Assembly (NCBI RefSeq): GCF_023150065.1
Contig: NZ_JAKLLN010000006.1
Coordinates: 186,001-250,000 of the forward strand
DNA: 64,000 bases
Direction: 5' to 3'
DNA from: Zoogloea sp.
Lineage (GTDB): Bacteria; Pseudomonadota; Gammaproteobacteria; Burkholderiales; Rhodocyclaceae
The position numbers were made by a program, and so were the translations under genes. Below the pieces are notes generated by a model. It saw only the letters and a list, made by a program, of their open reading frames with translations. It searched no databases and had not been told where the DNA came from. Positions 36,300 to 46,097 of this stretch are shown in pieces (the first letter of the stretch is position 1; every line of letters starts with the position of its first letter).

Positions 36300-37060
36300 G
36301 GTTCGGACGCATCGCCTGGCAGGGCGCCATTCACGAAGTGACCCCGGGCGCGGACGGCCGTGTCCGGCTGGCCGACGGCCGCGAGATCGCCGAAGGGCGC
36401 TTCACCTGGCTGCCGCCGGTGGAGGTGGGCACCGTCTTCGCCCTCGGCCTCAACTACGCCGACCACGCCAGGGAGCTGGCCTTCAAGGCCCCCGAGACGC
36501 CCCTGGTCTTCCTCAAGGGGGCCAACGCCATCACCGGCCACAAGGCCTTCAGCCGCCGCCCGGCTGATGCGACCTACATGCACTACGAGTGCGAGCTGGC
36601 GGTGGTGATCGGCAAGACCGGCTACCGGATCGCCAAGGAAGACGCCATGGAGCACGTGGCCGGCTACAGCGTGGCCAACGACTACGCCATCCGCGACTAC
36701 CTGGAAAACTACTACCGGCCCAACCTGCGGGTGAAGAACCGCGACGCCTGCACGCCGCTGGGCCCCTGGCTGGTGACCCGGGACGAGATCGCCGACCCGA
36801 TGAAGCTGGCCCTGACCACCCGGGTGAATGGCAAGACCACCCAGCAGGGCACCACCGCCGACATGATCTTCGACATCCCGACGCTGATTGCCTACCTGTC
36901 GTCCTTCATGACCCTCAACCCGGGCGACGTGATCCTGACCGGTACCCCCGAAGGCCTGGCCGATGTGAAGGCCGGCGACGTGGTCGAAACCGAGATCGAG
37001 GGCGTGGGCTGCCTCATCAACACCATCGTCGATGACCAGACCTGGTTCGCCAACGCATAA
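36296..37060 (+). CDS. hpaG2: Homoprotocatechuate pathway isomerase/decarboxylase, C-terminal-type subunit
   Basis: The 254-residue FAH-family enzyme has GLNYADHARELAF, PLVFLKGANAITG, the metal-binding Glu pair in YECELAVVIGK and the block GDVILTGTPEGLADVKAGDVV. It is the second half of the HpaG function. The start ATG overlaps the hpaG1 stop and hpaE follows 16 bases on. Confidence 0.9.
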   Translation: MRFGRIAWQGAIHEVTPGADGRVRLADGREIAEGRFTWLPPVEVGTVFALGLNYADHARELAFKAPETPLVFLKGANAITGHKAFSRRPADATYMHYECELAVVIGKTGYRIAKEDAMEHVAGYSVANDYAIRDYLENYYRPNLRVKNRDACTPLGPWLVTRDEIADPMKLALTTRVNGKTTQQGTTADMIFDIPTLIAYLSSFMTLNPGDVILTGTPEGLADVKAGDVVETEIEGVGCLINTIVDDQTWFANA

Positions 37061-37076
37061 GGAAAGCGAGAACAGC

Positions 37077-38531
37077 ATGATTCAGCACATCATCAACGGC
37101 CAGAAGGTCGAGAGCAGCAAGACCTTCCAGACCATCAACCCGGCCACCGGCGAAGTGATCGCCGAGGTGGCCAGCGGCGGCCAGGCCGAAGTGGATGCCG
37201 CCGTGGCCGCCGCCAAGGCCGCCTTTCCGGGCTGGGCCGCGACCCCGGTCAAGGAGCGCGCCCGCCTGGTGAGAAAGCTCGGCGACCTGATCGCCGCCAA
37301 CGTGGCCGAGATCGCCGACCTGGAGACCGCCGACTGCGGCCAGGTCACCAACCAGACCAAGCGCGTGCTGATCCCCCGCGCCTCGGACAACTTCTACTAC
37401 TTCGCCGAGCTGATCCAGCACATGCACGGCGAAACCTACGACTCCGACACCGGCCACCTCAACTACACCCTGTGGCAGCCGGTGGGCGTGTGCGCGCTGA
37501 TCTCCCCGTGGAACGTGCCCTTCATGACCGCCACCTGGAAGACCGCGCCCTGCCTGGCCTTCGGCAATACGGCGGTGATGAAGATGTCCGAGTTGTCGCC
37601 CCTCACCGCTCACCGCCTGGGCGAGCTGGCCCTCGAAGCCGGCATCCCGCCGGGCGTCTTCAACGTGGTGCAGGGCTTTGGTGATACCGCCGGCGAGCCG
37701 CTGGTCAGCCACCCGGACGTGCGCTCGATCTCCTTCACCGGCTCCACCGCTACCGGCAACCGCATCGTCAAGGCCGCCGGCCTCAAGAAGTTCTCGATGG
37801 AGCTGGGCGGCAAGTCGCCCTTCATCATCTTCGATGACGCCGACTACGAGCGCGCCCTCGACGCCGCCATCTTCATGATCTTCTCGAACAACGGCGAACG
37901 CTGCACCGCCGGCTCGCGGATCATCGTGCAGGCCGGCATCTACGACAGATTCGTCGCCGACTTTGCCGCCCGCGCCGCCCGCCTCACCGTGGGTGACCCG
38001 ATGGACCCGAACACCGTGATCGGCCCGATGATCTCCAAGGGCCACCAGGAAAAGGTCAATTACTACATCGAGCTGGGCAAGCAGGAGGGCGCCGAGGTGG
38101 TCTTCGGCGGCGGCACCCCGGTGGTGGACGAGCGCTTCAGGAACGGCTTCTGGGTGCAGCCCACCGTCTTCGCCAACGTGGACAACAAGATGCGCATCGC
38201 CCAGGAAGAAATCTTCGGCCCGGTGCCCTGCATCATCCGCTTCAAGACCGAGGAAGAGGCCGTGGCCATCGCCAACGACACCATCTACGGCCTGTCGTCC
38301 TACCTGTGGACCAACAACACCGGCCGCGCCATCCGCCTGGCCAAGGCCATCGAGTCGGGCATGACCTTCGTCAATAGCCAGAACGTGCGCGACCTGCGCC
38401 AGCCCTTCGGCGGCAGCAAGGCCTCCGGCACCGGCCGCGAGGGCAACCACTACAGCTACGAGGTGTTCTGCGAGGCCAAGAACATCGCCGTGTCCTACGG
38501 GGATCACCACATTCCCCGCTGGGGCATCTGA
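37077..38531 (+). CDS. hpaE: 5-Carboxymethyl-2-hydroxymuconate semialdehyde dehydrogenase
   Basis: The 484-residue ALDH has SPWNVPFMTATWK, FTGSTATGNRIV, the base in MELGGKSPF and the nucleophile Cys in NNGERCTAGSR, a block typical of HpaE. It oxidises the ring-cleavage product of homoprotocatechuate with NAD. ATG 37077 was chosen over an upstream in-frame codon because GGAAAGCGAGAA precedes it and the protein then begins MIQHIINGQ. Confidence 0.92.
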   Translation: MIQHIINGQKVESSKTFQTINPATGEVIAEVASGGQAEVDAAVAAAKAAFPGWAATPVKERARLVRKLGDLIAANVAEIADLETADCGQVTNQTKRVLIPRASDNFYYFAELIQHMHGETYDSDTGHLNYTLWQPVGVCALISPWNVPFMTATWKTAPCLAFGNTAVMKMSELSPLTAHRLGELALEAGIPPGVFNVVQGFGDTAGEPLVSHPDVRSISFTGSTATGNRIVKAAGLKKFSMELGGKSPFIIFDDADYERALDAAIFMIFSNNGERCTAGSRIIVQAGIYDRFVADFAARAARLTVGDPMDPNTVIGPMISKGHQEKVNYYIELGKQEGAEVVFGGGTPVVDERFRNGFWVQPTVFANVDNKMRIAQEEIFGPVPCIIRFKTEEEAVAIANDTIYGLSSYLWTNNTGRAIRLAKAIESGMTFVNSQNVRDLRQPFGGSKASGTGREGNHYSYEVFCEAKNIAVSYGDHHIPRWGI

Positions 38532-38651
38532 CCGAAACCCAGGGGGCAAGGGCGAGCGCATGAGAACCCGCCCGGCCCCCGTCTCCGGCAGAGAGCCGTC
38601 CCCTAGCTTTAGCGGACTCACCCACACCACCGGAATTTGAAGGAGAACACC

Positions 38652-39500
38652 ATGGGCACACTCGCCCTCGCCGCCAAGATCACCCACGTGCCGTCCATGT
38701 ACCTGTCGGAGATGGAAGGCGAACACAAGGGCTGCCGCCAGGCGGCCATCGACGGTCACATCGAGATCGGCCGCCGCTGCCGCGAGCTGGGCGTGGACAC
38801 CATCGTGGTGTTCGACACCCACTGGCTGGTCAACTCGGGCTACCACGTCAATTGCGCGCCGAAGTTCGAGGGCATCTACACCAGCAACGAGCTGCCTCAC
38901 TTCATCCGCAACCTGCCCTTTGCCTACGACGGCAACGAGGCGCTGGGCCACCTGCTGGCCGACGCCGCCACCGCCGCCGGTGTGCGCACCCGTGCCCACT
39001 CCGACACCAGCCTGGCCCCCGAGTACGGCACCCTGGTACCCATGCGCTACATGAACGCCGACCGCCACTTCAAGGTGGTATCGGTGTCGGCCCTGTGCAC
39101 GGTGCACAACCTCGAAGATTCGGTGAAGCTCGGCGCCGCCATGGCCAAGGCCGTCAAGGAGCAGTACGACGGCAAGGTGGCCTTCCTGGCCTCCGGCTCC
39201 CTGTCGCACCGCTTTGCCCAGAACGGCGTGTCCGAGCAGTTCCTGCACAAGATGTGGAGCCCCTTCCTCGAGACCGTCGACCACGCCGTGGTGGAGATGT
39301 GGAAGAACGGCGACTGGAAGACCTTCTGCGCCATGCTCCCCGAGTACGCCGACAAGTGCCACGGCGAGGGCAACATGCACGACACCGCCATGCTGCTGGG
39401 CGCCCTCGGCTGGGATGCCTACCAGGGCAAGGTCGAGGTCGTGACCCCCTTCTTCCCCAGCTCCGGCACCGGCCAGATCAACGCGATCTTCCCGGTCTGA
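38652..39500 (+). CDS. hpaD: Homoprotocatechuate 2,3-dioxygenase (class III extradiol)
   Basis: The 282-residue enzyme begins MGTLALAAKITHVPSMYLSE, nearly the same as enterobacterial HpaD, and belongs to the LigB-type (class III) extradiol dioxygenases rather than the vicinal-oxygen-chelate class. Iron-ligand candidates include the His in ITHVPSM and DTHWLVN and a distal Glu. It opens the 3,4-dihydroxyphenylacetate ring next to the hydroxyls. AAGGAGA precedes the ATG; the 120-base gap after hpaE holds no evident terminator. Confidence 0.94.
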   Translation: MGTLALAAKITHVPSMYLSEMEGEHKGCRQAAIDGHIEIGRRCRELGVDTIVVFDTHWLVNSGYHVNCAPKFEGIYTSNELPHFIRNLPFAYDGNEALGHLLADAATAAGVRTRAHSDTSLAPEYGTLVPMRYMNADRHFKVVSVSALCTVHNLEDSVKLGAAMAKAVKEQYDGKVAFLASGSLSHRFAQNGVSEQFLHKMWSPFLETVDHAVVEMWKNGDWKTFCAMLPEYADKCHGEGNMHDTAMLLGALGWDAYQGKVEVVTPFFPSSGTGQINAIFPV

Positions 39501-39520
39501 GCCCATCCAGGAGCCGCGCG

Positions 39521-39910
39521 ATGCCGCATCTGATCTACGAATACACCGACAACCTGAAGGCCGAGGGCGACATCCCCGGCCTGCTCAGAAAGACCAACCA
39601 GGTCGTCCTGGACCAGGGCGGCGTGTTCCCCAAAGGCGGCATCCGCTCCCGGGCCATCTGCCTTGCCGACTACTGCGTGGCCGATGGCTCGGCCGACGAC
39701 GCCTTCGTGCACCTCACCTTCAAGATGGGGGCGGGGCGCACGGCGGAAGAGAAGCAGAAGGTGGGCGACGAACTCTTCGCCATGCTCAAGGCCCACTTTG
39801 CCGACATCTTTGCCCGCCGCGGCCTGGCCCTCTCGATGGAGATCGTCGAGTTCTCGGAAGCCGGGACCTGGAAGCACAACAACATCCACGCCCGCTTCAA
39901 GAAAAGCTGA
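39521..39910 (+). CDS. hpaF: 5-Carboxymethyl-2-hydroxymuconate delta-isomerase
   Basis: The 129-residue protein begins MPHLIYEYTDNL, so Pro2 would be the catalytic amino-terminal proline of this tautomerase-like family once Met is removed. It isomerises 5-carboxymethyl-2-hydroxymuconate before decarboxylation by HpaG. CAGGAG lies upstream of ATG 39521. Confidence 0.92.
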   Translation: MPHLIYEYTDNLKAEGDIPGLLRKTNQVVLDQGGVFPKGGIRSRAICLADYCVADGSADDAFVHLTFKMGAGRTAEEKQKVGDELFAMLKAHFADIFARRGLALSMEIVEFSEAGTWKHNNIHARFKKS

Positions 39911-39931
39911 GCGTCACAAGGAGAACCCGAC

Positions 39932-40735
39932 ATGCTGAGCACCGACATCCATCTCGACCTGGCGCGCCAGCTGCACGCCGCCGAAAAGGCCCGCGAGCAG
40001 ATCCTCGCCCCGTCCCTGCAGCACCCGGACATCACCATCGAGGACGCCTACGCCGTCCAGAAGACCTGGGTGGGCCTCAAGCTCGCCGAGGGCCGGGTCA
40101 TCAAGGGCCACAAGATCGGCCTCACCTCCCGCGCCATGCAGCAGTCGTCCCAGATCGACGAGCCCGACTACGGCACCCTGCTGGATGACATGTTCTTCCA
40201 TGACGGCGCCGACATCCCCGCCGGGCGCTTCATCGCCCCCATGGTGGAGGTGGAGCTGGCCTTCGTGCTGGGCAAGCGCCTGGAGGGCACCGAGCTGACC
40301 CTGCTCGACGTGATCACCGCCACCGACTACGTGATCCCCGCCATCGAGATCATCGATGCCCGCTGCCATCGGGTGGACCCCGCCACCAAGCGCCCGCGCA
40401 AGGTCTTCGACACCATCTCCGACAACGCCGCCAATGCCGGCATCGTGATGGGCGGCCGGCCCATCAAGCCCATGGACGTGGACCTGCGCTGGGTGTCGGC
40501 GCTGCTCTACCGCAACGGCGTGATCGAGGAGACCGGCGTGGCCGCCGGCGTGCTCAACCACCCGGCCAACGGCATCGCCTGGCTGGCCCGCAAGTTTGCC
40601 CCCCACGGGGTGGCCCTGGAGCCGGGGCAGGTGATCCTCGCCGGCTCCTTCACCCGGCCCGTGCCGGCGCGCCCCGGCGACACCTTCCACGTGGATTACG
40701 GCACCCTGGGTGCCATCACCTGCCGCTTCGGCTGA
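39932..40735 (+). CDS. hpaH: 2-Oxohept-4-ene-1,7-dioate hydratase
   Basis: The 267-residue protein belongs to the MhpD/HpaH hydratase family. Landmarks are [23 protein letters not shown] in split form, [13 protein letters not shown] with metal-binding Glu residues and [16 protein letters not shown] at the C-terminus. It adds water to the dienoate formed by HpaG. AAGGAG precedes it and hpaI follows 16 bases on. Confidence 0.92.
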   Translation: MLSTDIHLDLARQLHAAEKAREQILAPSLQHPDITIEDAYAVQKTWVGLKLAEGRVIKGHKIGLTSRAMQQSSQIDEPDYGTLLDDMFFHDGADIPAGRFIAPMVEVELAFVLGKRLEGTELTLLDVITATDYVIPAIEIIDARCHRVDPATKRPRKVFDTISDNAANAGIVMGGRPIKPMDVDLRWVSALLYRNGVIEETGVAAGVLNHPANGIAWLARKFAPHGVALEPGQVILAGSFTRPVPARPGDTFHVDYGTLGAITCRFG

Positions 40736-40751
40736 GCCCCGGAGACCCGCC

Positions 40752-41549
40752 ATGCAGATGCCCCAGAACACCTTCAAGCGCGCCCTCCAGGCCGGCGAGA
40801 CCCAGATCGGCGTCTTCCTGGGCCTGTGCGACCCCTACAGCGCCGAGCTGATGGCCGGCACCGGCTTCGACTGGCTGCTGATCGACGGCGAACACGCCCC
40901 CAACACCCCGGAGAGCGTGATGCGCCAGCTCCAGGCCATCGCCAGCTACCCGGTGCGCAGCGTGGTCCGTACCGTCGACCACGACGCCGCCCGCATCAAG
41001 CAGTATCTGGACGTGGGCGTGCAGACCCTGCTGGTGCCCATGGTCGAATCCGCCGACGAGGCCCGCGCCCTGGTGCGTGCCATGCGCTACCCGCCCAACG
41101 GCATCCGCGGCGTGGGCACGGCCCTGGCCCGGGCGGCCCGCTGGAATGGGGTGGAGGGCTACTTCGCCCAGGCCGACGCCGAGATGTGCCTGATCGTGCA
41201 GGTGGAGTCCCGCGCCGGTCTGGCCGCCCTGGATGAGATCCTGGCGGTGGAGGGCATCGACGCCGTCTTCATCGGCCCCGCTGATCTGGCCGCATCCCTC
41301 GGCCACCTGGGCAATCCGGGCCACGAAGAGGTCAAGGCCGTGATCGCCGACGCCCTGGCGCGCATCCGCCAGTCCGGCAAGGGGGCTGGCGTGTTTTCGG
41401 CCGATCCGGCTGCCGCCGCCCGCTACCTGGAAAGCGGCGCGTCCTTCATCGCCGTGGGCGTTGACACCCTGCTGCTGCGCAACGCTGCCGTGGCCCTGGC
41501 TGCCCGCTTCAAGGACGCGGGTGCCGGCAAGGCAGGCGCCGCCTACTGA
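40752..41549 (+). CDS. hpaI: 4-Hydroxy-2-oxoheptane-1,7-dioate aldolase
   Basis: The 265-residue class II aldolase has [11 protein letters not shown], the metal/pyruvate region [15 protein letters not shown] and [17 protein letters not shown]. It splits its substrate to pyruvate and succinate semialdehyde, ending the meta pathway. The start at ATG 40752 follows GGAGA; the frame upstream overlaps hpaH and is not used. Confidence 0.93.
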   Translation: MQMPQNTFKRALQAGETQIGVFLGLCDPYSAELMAGTGFDWLLIDGEHAPNTPESVMRQLQAIASYPVRSVVRTVDHDAARIKQYLDVGVQTLLVPMVESADEARALVRAMRYPPNGIRGVGTALARAARWNGVEGYFAQADAEMCLIVQVESRAGLAALDEILAVEGIDAVFIGPADLAASLGHLGNPGHEEVKAVIADALARIRQSGKGAGVFSADPAAAARYLESGASFIAVGVDTLLLRNAAVALAARFKDAGAGKAGAAY

Positions 41550-41600
41550 ACTCCGCCGGGGCGGGGATGTCTTCGCCCCGAGCCAAACAAAGGAAACCCC

Positions 41601-43055
41601 ATGCTCGACCTCAAGGACCCCTCCCTGCTGCGGCAGGCCTGCTACATCGACGGCCAGTGGATCGGCGCCGACAGCGGCGAGACCTTTCCGGTGACCAACC
41701 CCGCCACCGGCGCCGTCATCGCCACGGTGCCGCGCTGCGGTGTCGCCGAGACCGAGCGCGCCGTCCAGGCCGCCGACCGGGCCTTTGCCACCTGGCGCGA
41801 GACCACCGCCGCCGAGCGCGCCCGCATCCTGCGCCGCTGGTTCGACCTGATGCTCACCCACCAGGACGACCTGGCCCGCATCATGACCCTGGAGCAGGGC
41901 AAGCCCCTGGCCGAGGCGAAAGGCGAGATCGCCTACGCCGCCGCCTACGTCGAGTGGTTTGCCGAGGAGGCGCGCCGGGCCTATGGCGACGTGATCCCGT
42001 CGCCTCTGCGTGACCGCCAGATCGTGGTCACCAAGGAGCCGGTGGGCGTCTGCGCCGCCATCACCCCGTGGAATTTCCCCTCGGCCATGATCACCCGCAA
42101 GGTGGCGCCGGCCCTGGCTGCCGGCTGCACCATCGTGCTCAAGCCGGCCGAGCAGACGCCCCTGTCGGCCCTGGCTCTGGCCGAGCTGGCCGAGCGCGCC
42201 GGCGTGCCGGCCGGCGTGTTCAGCGTGGTCACCGGCAAGGCCAGCGCCATCGGCGGCGTGATGACCGGCAGCCCGCTGGTGCGCAAGCTCACCTTCACCG
42301 GCTCCACCGGCATCGGCCGCCTGCTGATGGAGCAGTGCGCGCCCACCATCAAGAAGCTGTCCCTGGAGCTGGGCGGCAACGCCCCCTTCATCGTCTTCGA
42401 CGACGCCGACGTGGATGCGGCGGTGGCGGGGGCCATCGCCTCCAAGTACCGCAACGCCGGCCAGACCTGCGTGTGCAGCAACCGCTTCCTGGTGCAGGAC
42501 GGTATTTACGAGCAGTTCGCGGAAAAGCTCGCCGCCGCCGTGGCCCTGCTGAAGGTGGGCAACGGCCTGGAGGAGGGCGTGACCCAGGGGCCGCTGATCG
42601 ACGGGCCGGCCATCGCCAAGGTGGAGAGCCTGGTGAACGACGCCGTGGCCAAGGGCGCCCGGGTGGTCTCCGGCGGCAAGCGCCATGCCCTGGGCGGCAC
42701 CTGGTTCGAGCCCACCGTGCTGGCCGACGTGAGCCGCGACATGGAGGTGGCCCGGGAGGAGATCTTCGGCCCGGTGGCGCCCCTGTTCCGCTTCAAGACC
42801 GAAGACGAGGCCGTCGCCATGGCCAACGACACCGAGTTCGGCCTGGCCGCCTACTTCTACTCGAAGGACCACGCCCGCGTGTGGCGCGTGTCGCGCCGGC
42901 TGGAGTACGGCATGGTGGGCATCAACACCGGCCTGATCTCCACCGAGGTGGCGCCCTTTGGCGGCGTGAAGAGCTCCGGCACCGGCCGCGAGGGCTCCAA
43001 GTACGGCCTGGATGAGTACATGGAAGTGAAATACCTGGCCCTGGGCGGGCTGTGA
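41601..43055 (+). CDS. gabD: Succinate semialdehyde dehydrogenase
   Basis: The 484-residue ALDH has PWNFPSAMITRK, FTGSTGIGRLL, LELGGNAPFIVFDDADVD and the nucleophile in NAGQTCVCSNRF, the pattern of GabD-type enzymes. In this place it converts the succinate semialdehyde released by HpaI into succinate. AAGGAAA precedes ATG 41601 and its stop overlaps the next gene. Confidence 0.9.
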   Translation: MLDLKDPSLLRQACYIDGQWIGADSGETFPVTNPATGAVIATVPRCGVAETERAVQAADRAFATWRETTAAERARILRRWFDLMLTHQDDLARIMTLEQGKPLAEAKGEIAYAAAYVEWFAEEARRAYGDVIPSPLRDRQIVVTKEPVGVCAAITPWNFPSAMITRKVAPALAAGCTIVLKPAEQTPLSALALAELAERAGVPAGVFSVVTGKASAIGGVMTGSPLVRKLTFTGSTGIGRLLMEQCAPTIKKLSLELGGNAPFIVFDDADVDAAVAGAIASKYRNAGQTCVCSNRFLVQDGIYEQFAEKLAAAVALLKVGNGLEEGVTQGPLIDGPAIAKVESLVNDAVAKGARVVSGGKRHALGGTWFEPTVLADVSRDMEVAREEIFGPVAPLFRFKTEDEAVAMANDTEFGLAAYFYSKDHARVWRVSRRLEYGMVGINTGLISTEVAPFGGVKSSGTGREGSKYGLDEYMEVKYLALGGL

Positions 43056-44263
43056 CGCCCGGCCGGGCGGGTACGGCCGGGGAGGGCCGCTTCATCCTGT
43101 TGCTCGGGGCCCTGGTGGCCTTCGGGCCGCTGGCCGTCGACCTCTATCTGCCGGCCCTGCCCGCCATCGCCGCGGGCCTGGGCAGCGGGGCGGAGGCCGT
43201 GCAGGCCACGGTGACGGTGTTCCTGGCGGGCTTCTCCCTGGGCATGCTGGGCTACGGGCCCATTTCCGATCGCTACGGGCGGCGCCCGGTGATGCTCGCC
43301 GGCATTGCGCTGTTCGTGCTGGCCAGCCTGGCCTGCGCGCTGGCGGTGGACGTGGGCAGCCTGGTGCTGGCGCGCTTTCTCCAGGCGCTGGGGGGCGGGG
43401 CGGCGTCGGTGCTGGCCCGGGCGGTGGTGCGCGACGTGTATGCCTCCACCGAGGCGATCCGCAAGCTGTCCCTGATGGCCATGGTGACCGCCATCGCGCC
43501 CCTGCTGGCGCCGCTGGTGGGGAGCCTGGCCCTGGCGGCGGGGGGCTGGCGCGCCACCTTCGCGCTGCTGGTGGTGTGGGGCGTGGCCTGCCTGTACGGG
43601 GTGTGGGCCCATCTGCCGGAAACCCTGGCGCCGGAGCGGCGGGGCCAGCTGGGCCTGAAGGCGGCTTTCGGTGCCTATCTGCAGCTGCTCCGCGACCCGG
43701 TTGCCATCGGCCTGCTGCTGGCGGGGGGCATGTCGTTTGCGGCGATGTTTGCCTACATCACCGGCGGCCCCTTTTACTTCATCACCCTCCACGGCCTGTC
43801 GCCCACCCAGTACAGCCTGATCTTCGCGGCCAACGCGGTGGGCATCTTCCTGGCCAACTTCATCAACAGCCGGCTGGTGAAGCGCCTCGGCCCGCCGGCC
43901 CTGATCGGCGCGGGCTGCCTGCTGGGCCTGGCGGGGGCGCTGGTGTTGCCCCTGGTGGTGGCATCAAACCTGCCGGCGAGCATCGCTGCCCTGTTCGTGG
44001 TGGTCAGCGTTACCGGGCTCCTCGGCGCCAACTGCGTGGGCTTGCTGATGCAGGCCTATCCCCGCAACGCGGGGGCTGCGGCGGCTTTGTTCGGGGCGTC
44101 CCAGTTCGGCTTCGGCATGCTCGCCAGCGGGGCGGTGGGGCTGCTGCACGATGGCACCGGGCGGCCCATGGCGGGGGTCATCGGCGCCGCCGCCCTGCTG
44201 TCGGTCGCGGGCTACCTGCTCCAGCGTTTTCGTCGTGCGGATGGCGCGACCCGTGATACATAG
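43052..44263 (+). CDS. MFS transporter, Bcr/CflA-type
   Basis: The 403-residue protein has 12 predicted helices, the MFS motif A in GPISDRYGRRPVM (about residues 70-82) and the overall pattern of Bcr/CflA drug exporters. The GTG start overlaps the gabD stop by four bases (GTGA), so it belongs to the hpa operon. It could expel toxic catechols or aldehydes, or import a substrate; direction is not shown. Confidence 0.83.
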   Translation: MTPGRAGTAGEGRFILLLGALVAFGPLAVDLYLPALPAIAAGLGSGAEAVQATVTVFLAGFSLGMLGYGPISDRYGRRPVMLAGIALFVLASLACALAVDVGSLVLARFLQALGGGAASVLARAVVRDVYASTEAIRKLSLMAMVTAIAPLLAPLVGSLALAAGGWRATFALLVVWGVACLYGVWAHLPETLAPERRGQLGLKAAFGAYLQLLRDPVAIGLLLAGGMSFAAMFAYITGGPFYFITLHGLSPTQYSLIFAANAVGIFLANFINSRLVKRLGPPALIGAGCLLGLAGALVLPLVVASNLPASIAALFVVVSVTGLLGANCVGLLMQAYPRNAGAAAALFGASQFGFGMLASGAVGLLHDGTGRPMAGVIGAAALLSVAGYLLQRFRRADGATRDT

Positions 44264-44267
44264 GGAC

Positions 44268-45527
44268 ATGTCTGCCATCGATCCGTCCTTTCGCCGTCTT
44301 CCGGGCCCCTTGCGGGCCCTTGAACATCGTAACTTCCGCCTGTATTTCCTGGGCCAGGCCGTGTCCATCCTGGGTTCATGGATCCAGCAGGTGGCCATGG
44401 CCTGGCTGGTCTATCGCCTCACCGGCTCGGCGGCCCTGCTGGGGGTGACCGCCTTCGCCGCGCTGATCCCGCAGCTGCTGGTGGGCCCGCTGGCCGGGGC
44501 GTGGATCGACAAGCACGACAAGCGCCGCTGGCTGCTGCGGGTGCAGGGCCTGCTGGCCGCCCAGGCCCTGGTGCTGGCGGGGCTCACCTGGGCCGGCTGG
44601 GTGGGGCCAGGCCTGCTGGTGGGCATGGCGGTGCTGCTGGGGGTGCTCAACAGCTTCGACACGCCCCTGCGCCAGTCCCTGATCAGTGTTTTCGTGGAGC
44701 GCAGGGAGGATCTGCCCAATGCCCTGGCGCTCAATGCCATGCTCTTCAACACCGGGCGCTTCATCGGCCCGCCGGTGGCGGGGCTGCTGCTCGGCCTCAC
44801 GTCGGAGGCGGCGTGCTTTGCCCTCAATGCCGTCACCTTTCTGGCCCTGTTCGTGGCCGTGGCGTCGGTGAAGGTGCCGGCCACGCCCCGCGCCGAGGGC
44901 TCGGTGGGGGACGTGTTCAAGGAGGGGCTGGCCTACGCCTGGCATACCTGGCCGGTGCGCACGCTCATCGTCGTGCTGATGGCCCTCAACCTGACGGCCT
45001 CGGCCTACGCGGTGCTTCTGCCGGTGTTTGCCGCGGAGGTGTTTGCCGGCGATGCGCGCACCCTGGGCTGGCTATGGGGGGCGGCGGGTTGCGGGGCCTT
45101 CGGATCGACGATCTTCCTGGCCACCCGGCGCTCGGTGCCGGGGCTGATCGGGGCGATCAGCGTGGGGACGGCGGTCAGCGCCGTGGCCTTGCTGGCCTTC
45201 GGGTGGACCCGCCTGCTGCTGGTGGCCATGGCGGCCATGGTGGCCCTGGGGTTCGGCATCTCGGTGTGCAACGTGGGCATCAACATGCTGCTGCAGAGCA
45301 TGGCGCCGGACCGCCTGCGGGGGCGCATCGTGTCCTTCTTCACCTCGGCCCGTTTCGGTTTTGATGCCCTCGGCGGTCTGCTCGCCGGCTTCGTCGCCAG
45401 CGCCATCGGGCCCGGGCGGACGATGATCGTGGAGGGGGTGGTGCTGCTGGGTTTCGTGGCCTTCCTGGCGAGCCGGCGGGCGCGGCTGGCGGGGCATGTG
45501 GCGCGGCACGATTCGGACGCGGGCTGA
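44268..45527 (+). CDS. MFS transporter, EntS-like (MFS_3)
   Basis: The 419-residue protein has about 12 helices and starts with RALEHRNFRLYFLGQAVSILGSWIQQVAMAWLVYRL in split blocks, characteristic of the enterobactin-exporter-like MFS_3 family. ATG 44268 lies four bases after the previous stop with TAGGGA just before it. It is the last gene before a 104-base gap and probably the end of the hpa operon. Substrate unknown. Confidence 0.8.
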   Translation: MSAIDPSFRRLPGPLRALEHRNFRLYFLGQAVSILGSWIQQVAMAWLVYRLTGSAALLGVTAFAALIPQLLVGPLAGAWIDKHDKRRWLLRVQGLLAAQALVLAGLTWAGWVGPGLLVGMAVLLGVLNSFDTPLRQSLISVFVERREDLPNALALNAMLFNTGRFIGPPVAGLLLGLTSEAACFALNAVTFLALFVAVASVKVPATPRAEGSVGDVFKEGLAYAWHTWPVRTLIVVLMALNLTASAYAVLLPVFAAEVFAGDARTLGWLWGAAGCGAFGSTIFLATRRSVPGLIGAISVGTAVSAVALLAFGWTRLLLVAMAAMVALGFGISVCNVGINMLLQSMAPDRLRGRIVSFFTSARFGFDALGGLLAGFVASAIGPGRTMIVEGVVLLGFVAFLASRRARLAGHVARHDSDAG

Positions 45528-45631
45528 GGGGCCTTAGCCTGCAGCCCTGCAGCCCACGGCCTTTTGTCGATTCAGGCCCCGGCTGATCGTCGTATAGTCA
45601 GAGGGACGTCCTCTCCTTTCAGGAAACCATC

Positions 45632-46081
45632 ATGACTGCGACCCATACCGTGACCCTGCAACGCGTGCTGCGTGCGCCCCCGGAACGCATCTACCGTGCC
45701 TTTCTTGACCCCGCCGCGCTGACCAAGTGGCTGCCGCCCCATGGTTTCACCTGCCAGGTCCATGGCATGGATGTGCGGGAGGGCGGCCTGTTCCGCATGT
45801 CCTTCACCAACTTCTCGACCGGGCATAGCCATGCCTTTGGGGGAAAGTACCTCGAGCTGCAGCCCGGGGCGCGGATCCGTTACACCGACGTTTTCGACGA
45901 CCCGAACCTGCCGGGGGAGATGCAGACCACCGTGACCCTGCGGGCGGTGTCCTGCGGCACCGAGCTGGTGGTGGTCCAGGAGGGCATCCCGGGCCTCATC
46001 CCGCCCGAGTCGTGCTATCTCGGCTGGCAGGAGTCCCTGGTGATGCTGGCTCAGCTGGTGGAGGCGGTCGTTCCGGAGTAA
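45632..46081 (+). CDS. SRPBCC (AHSA1-type) ligand-binding protein
   Basis: The 149-residue protein shows the AHSA1/SRPBCC pattern: LRAPPERIYRAFLDPAALTKWLPPHGFTC (split) at the N-terminus and a long C-terminal helix with GWQESLVMLAQLVEA. Members bind hydrophobic ligands and are often of unknown role. TATAGT at 45593-45598 may be a -10 box. It converges with the DUF924 gene, leaving 16 bases between them. Confidence 0.82.
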   Translation: MTATHTVTLQRVLRAPPERIYRAFLDPAALTKWLPPHGFTCQVHGMDVREGGLFRMSFTNFSTGHSHAFGGKYLELQPGARIRYTDVFDDPNLPGEMQTTVTLRAVSCGTELVVVQEGIPGLIPPESCYLGWQESLVMLAQLVEAVVPE

Positions 46082-46097
46082 GGCCGGCGCGCCGGGT

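Noticed and set aside
35628-37060. Frameshift within a single hpaG gene
   Set aside because: Both halves have their own start and stop with an ATGA overlap and full-length FAH-type domains, so this is a natural two-gene arrangement.
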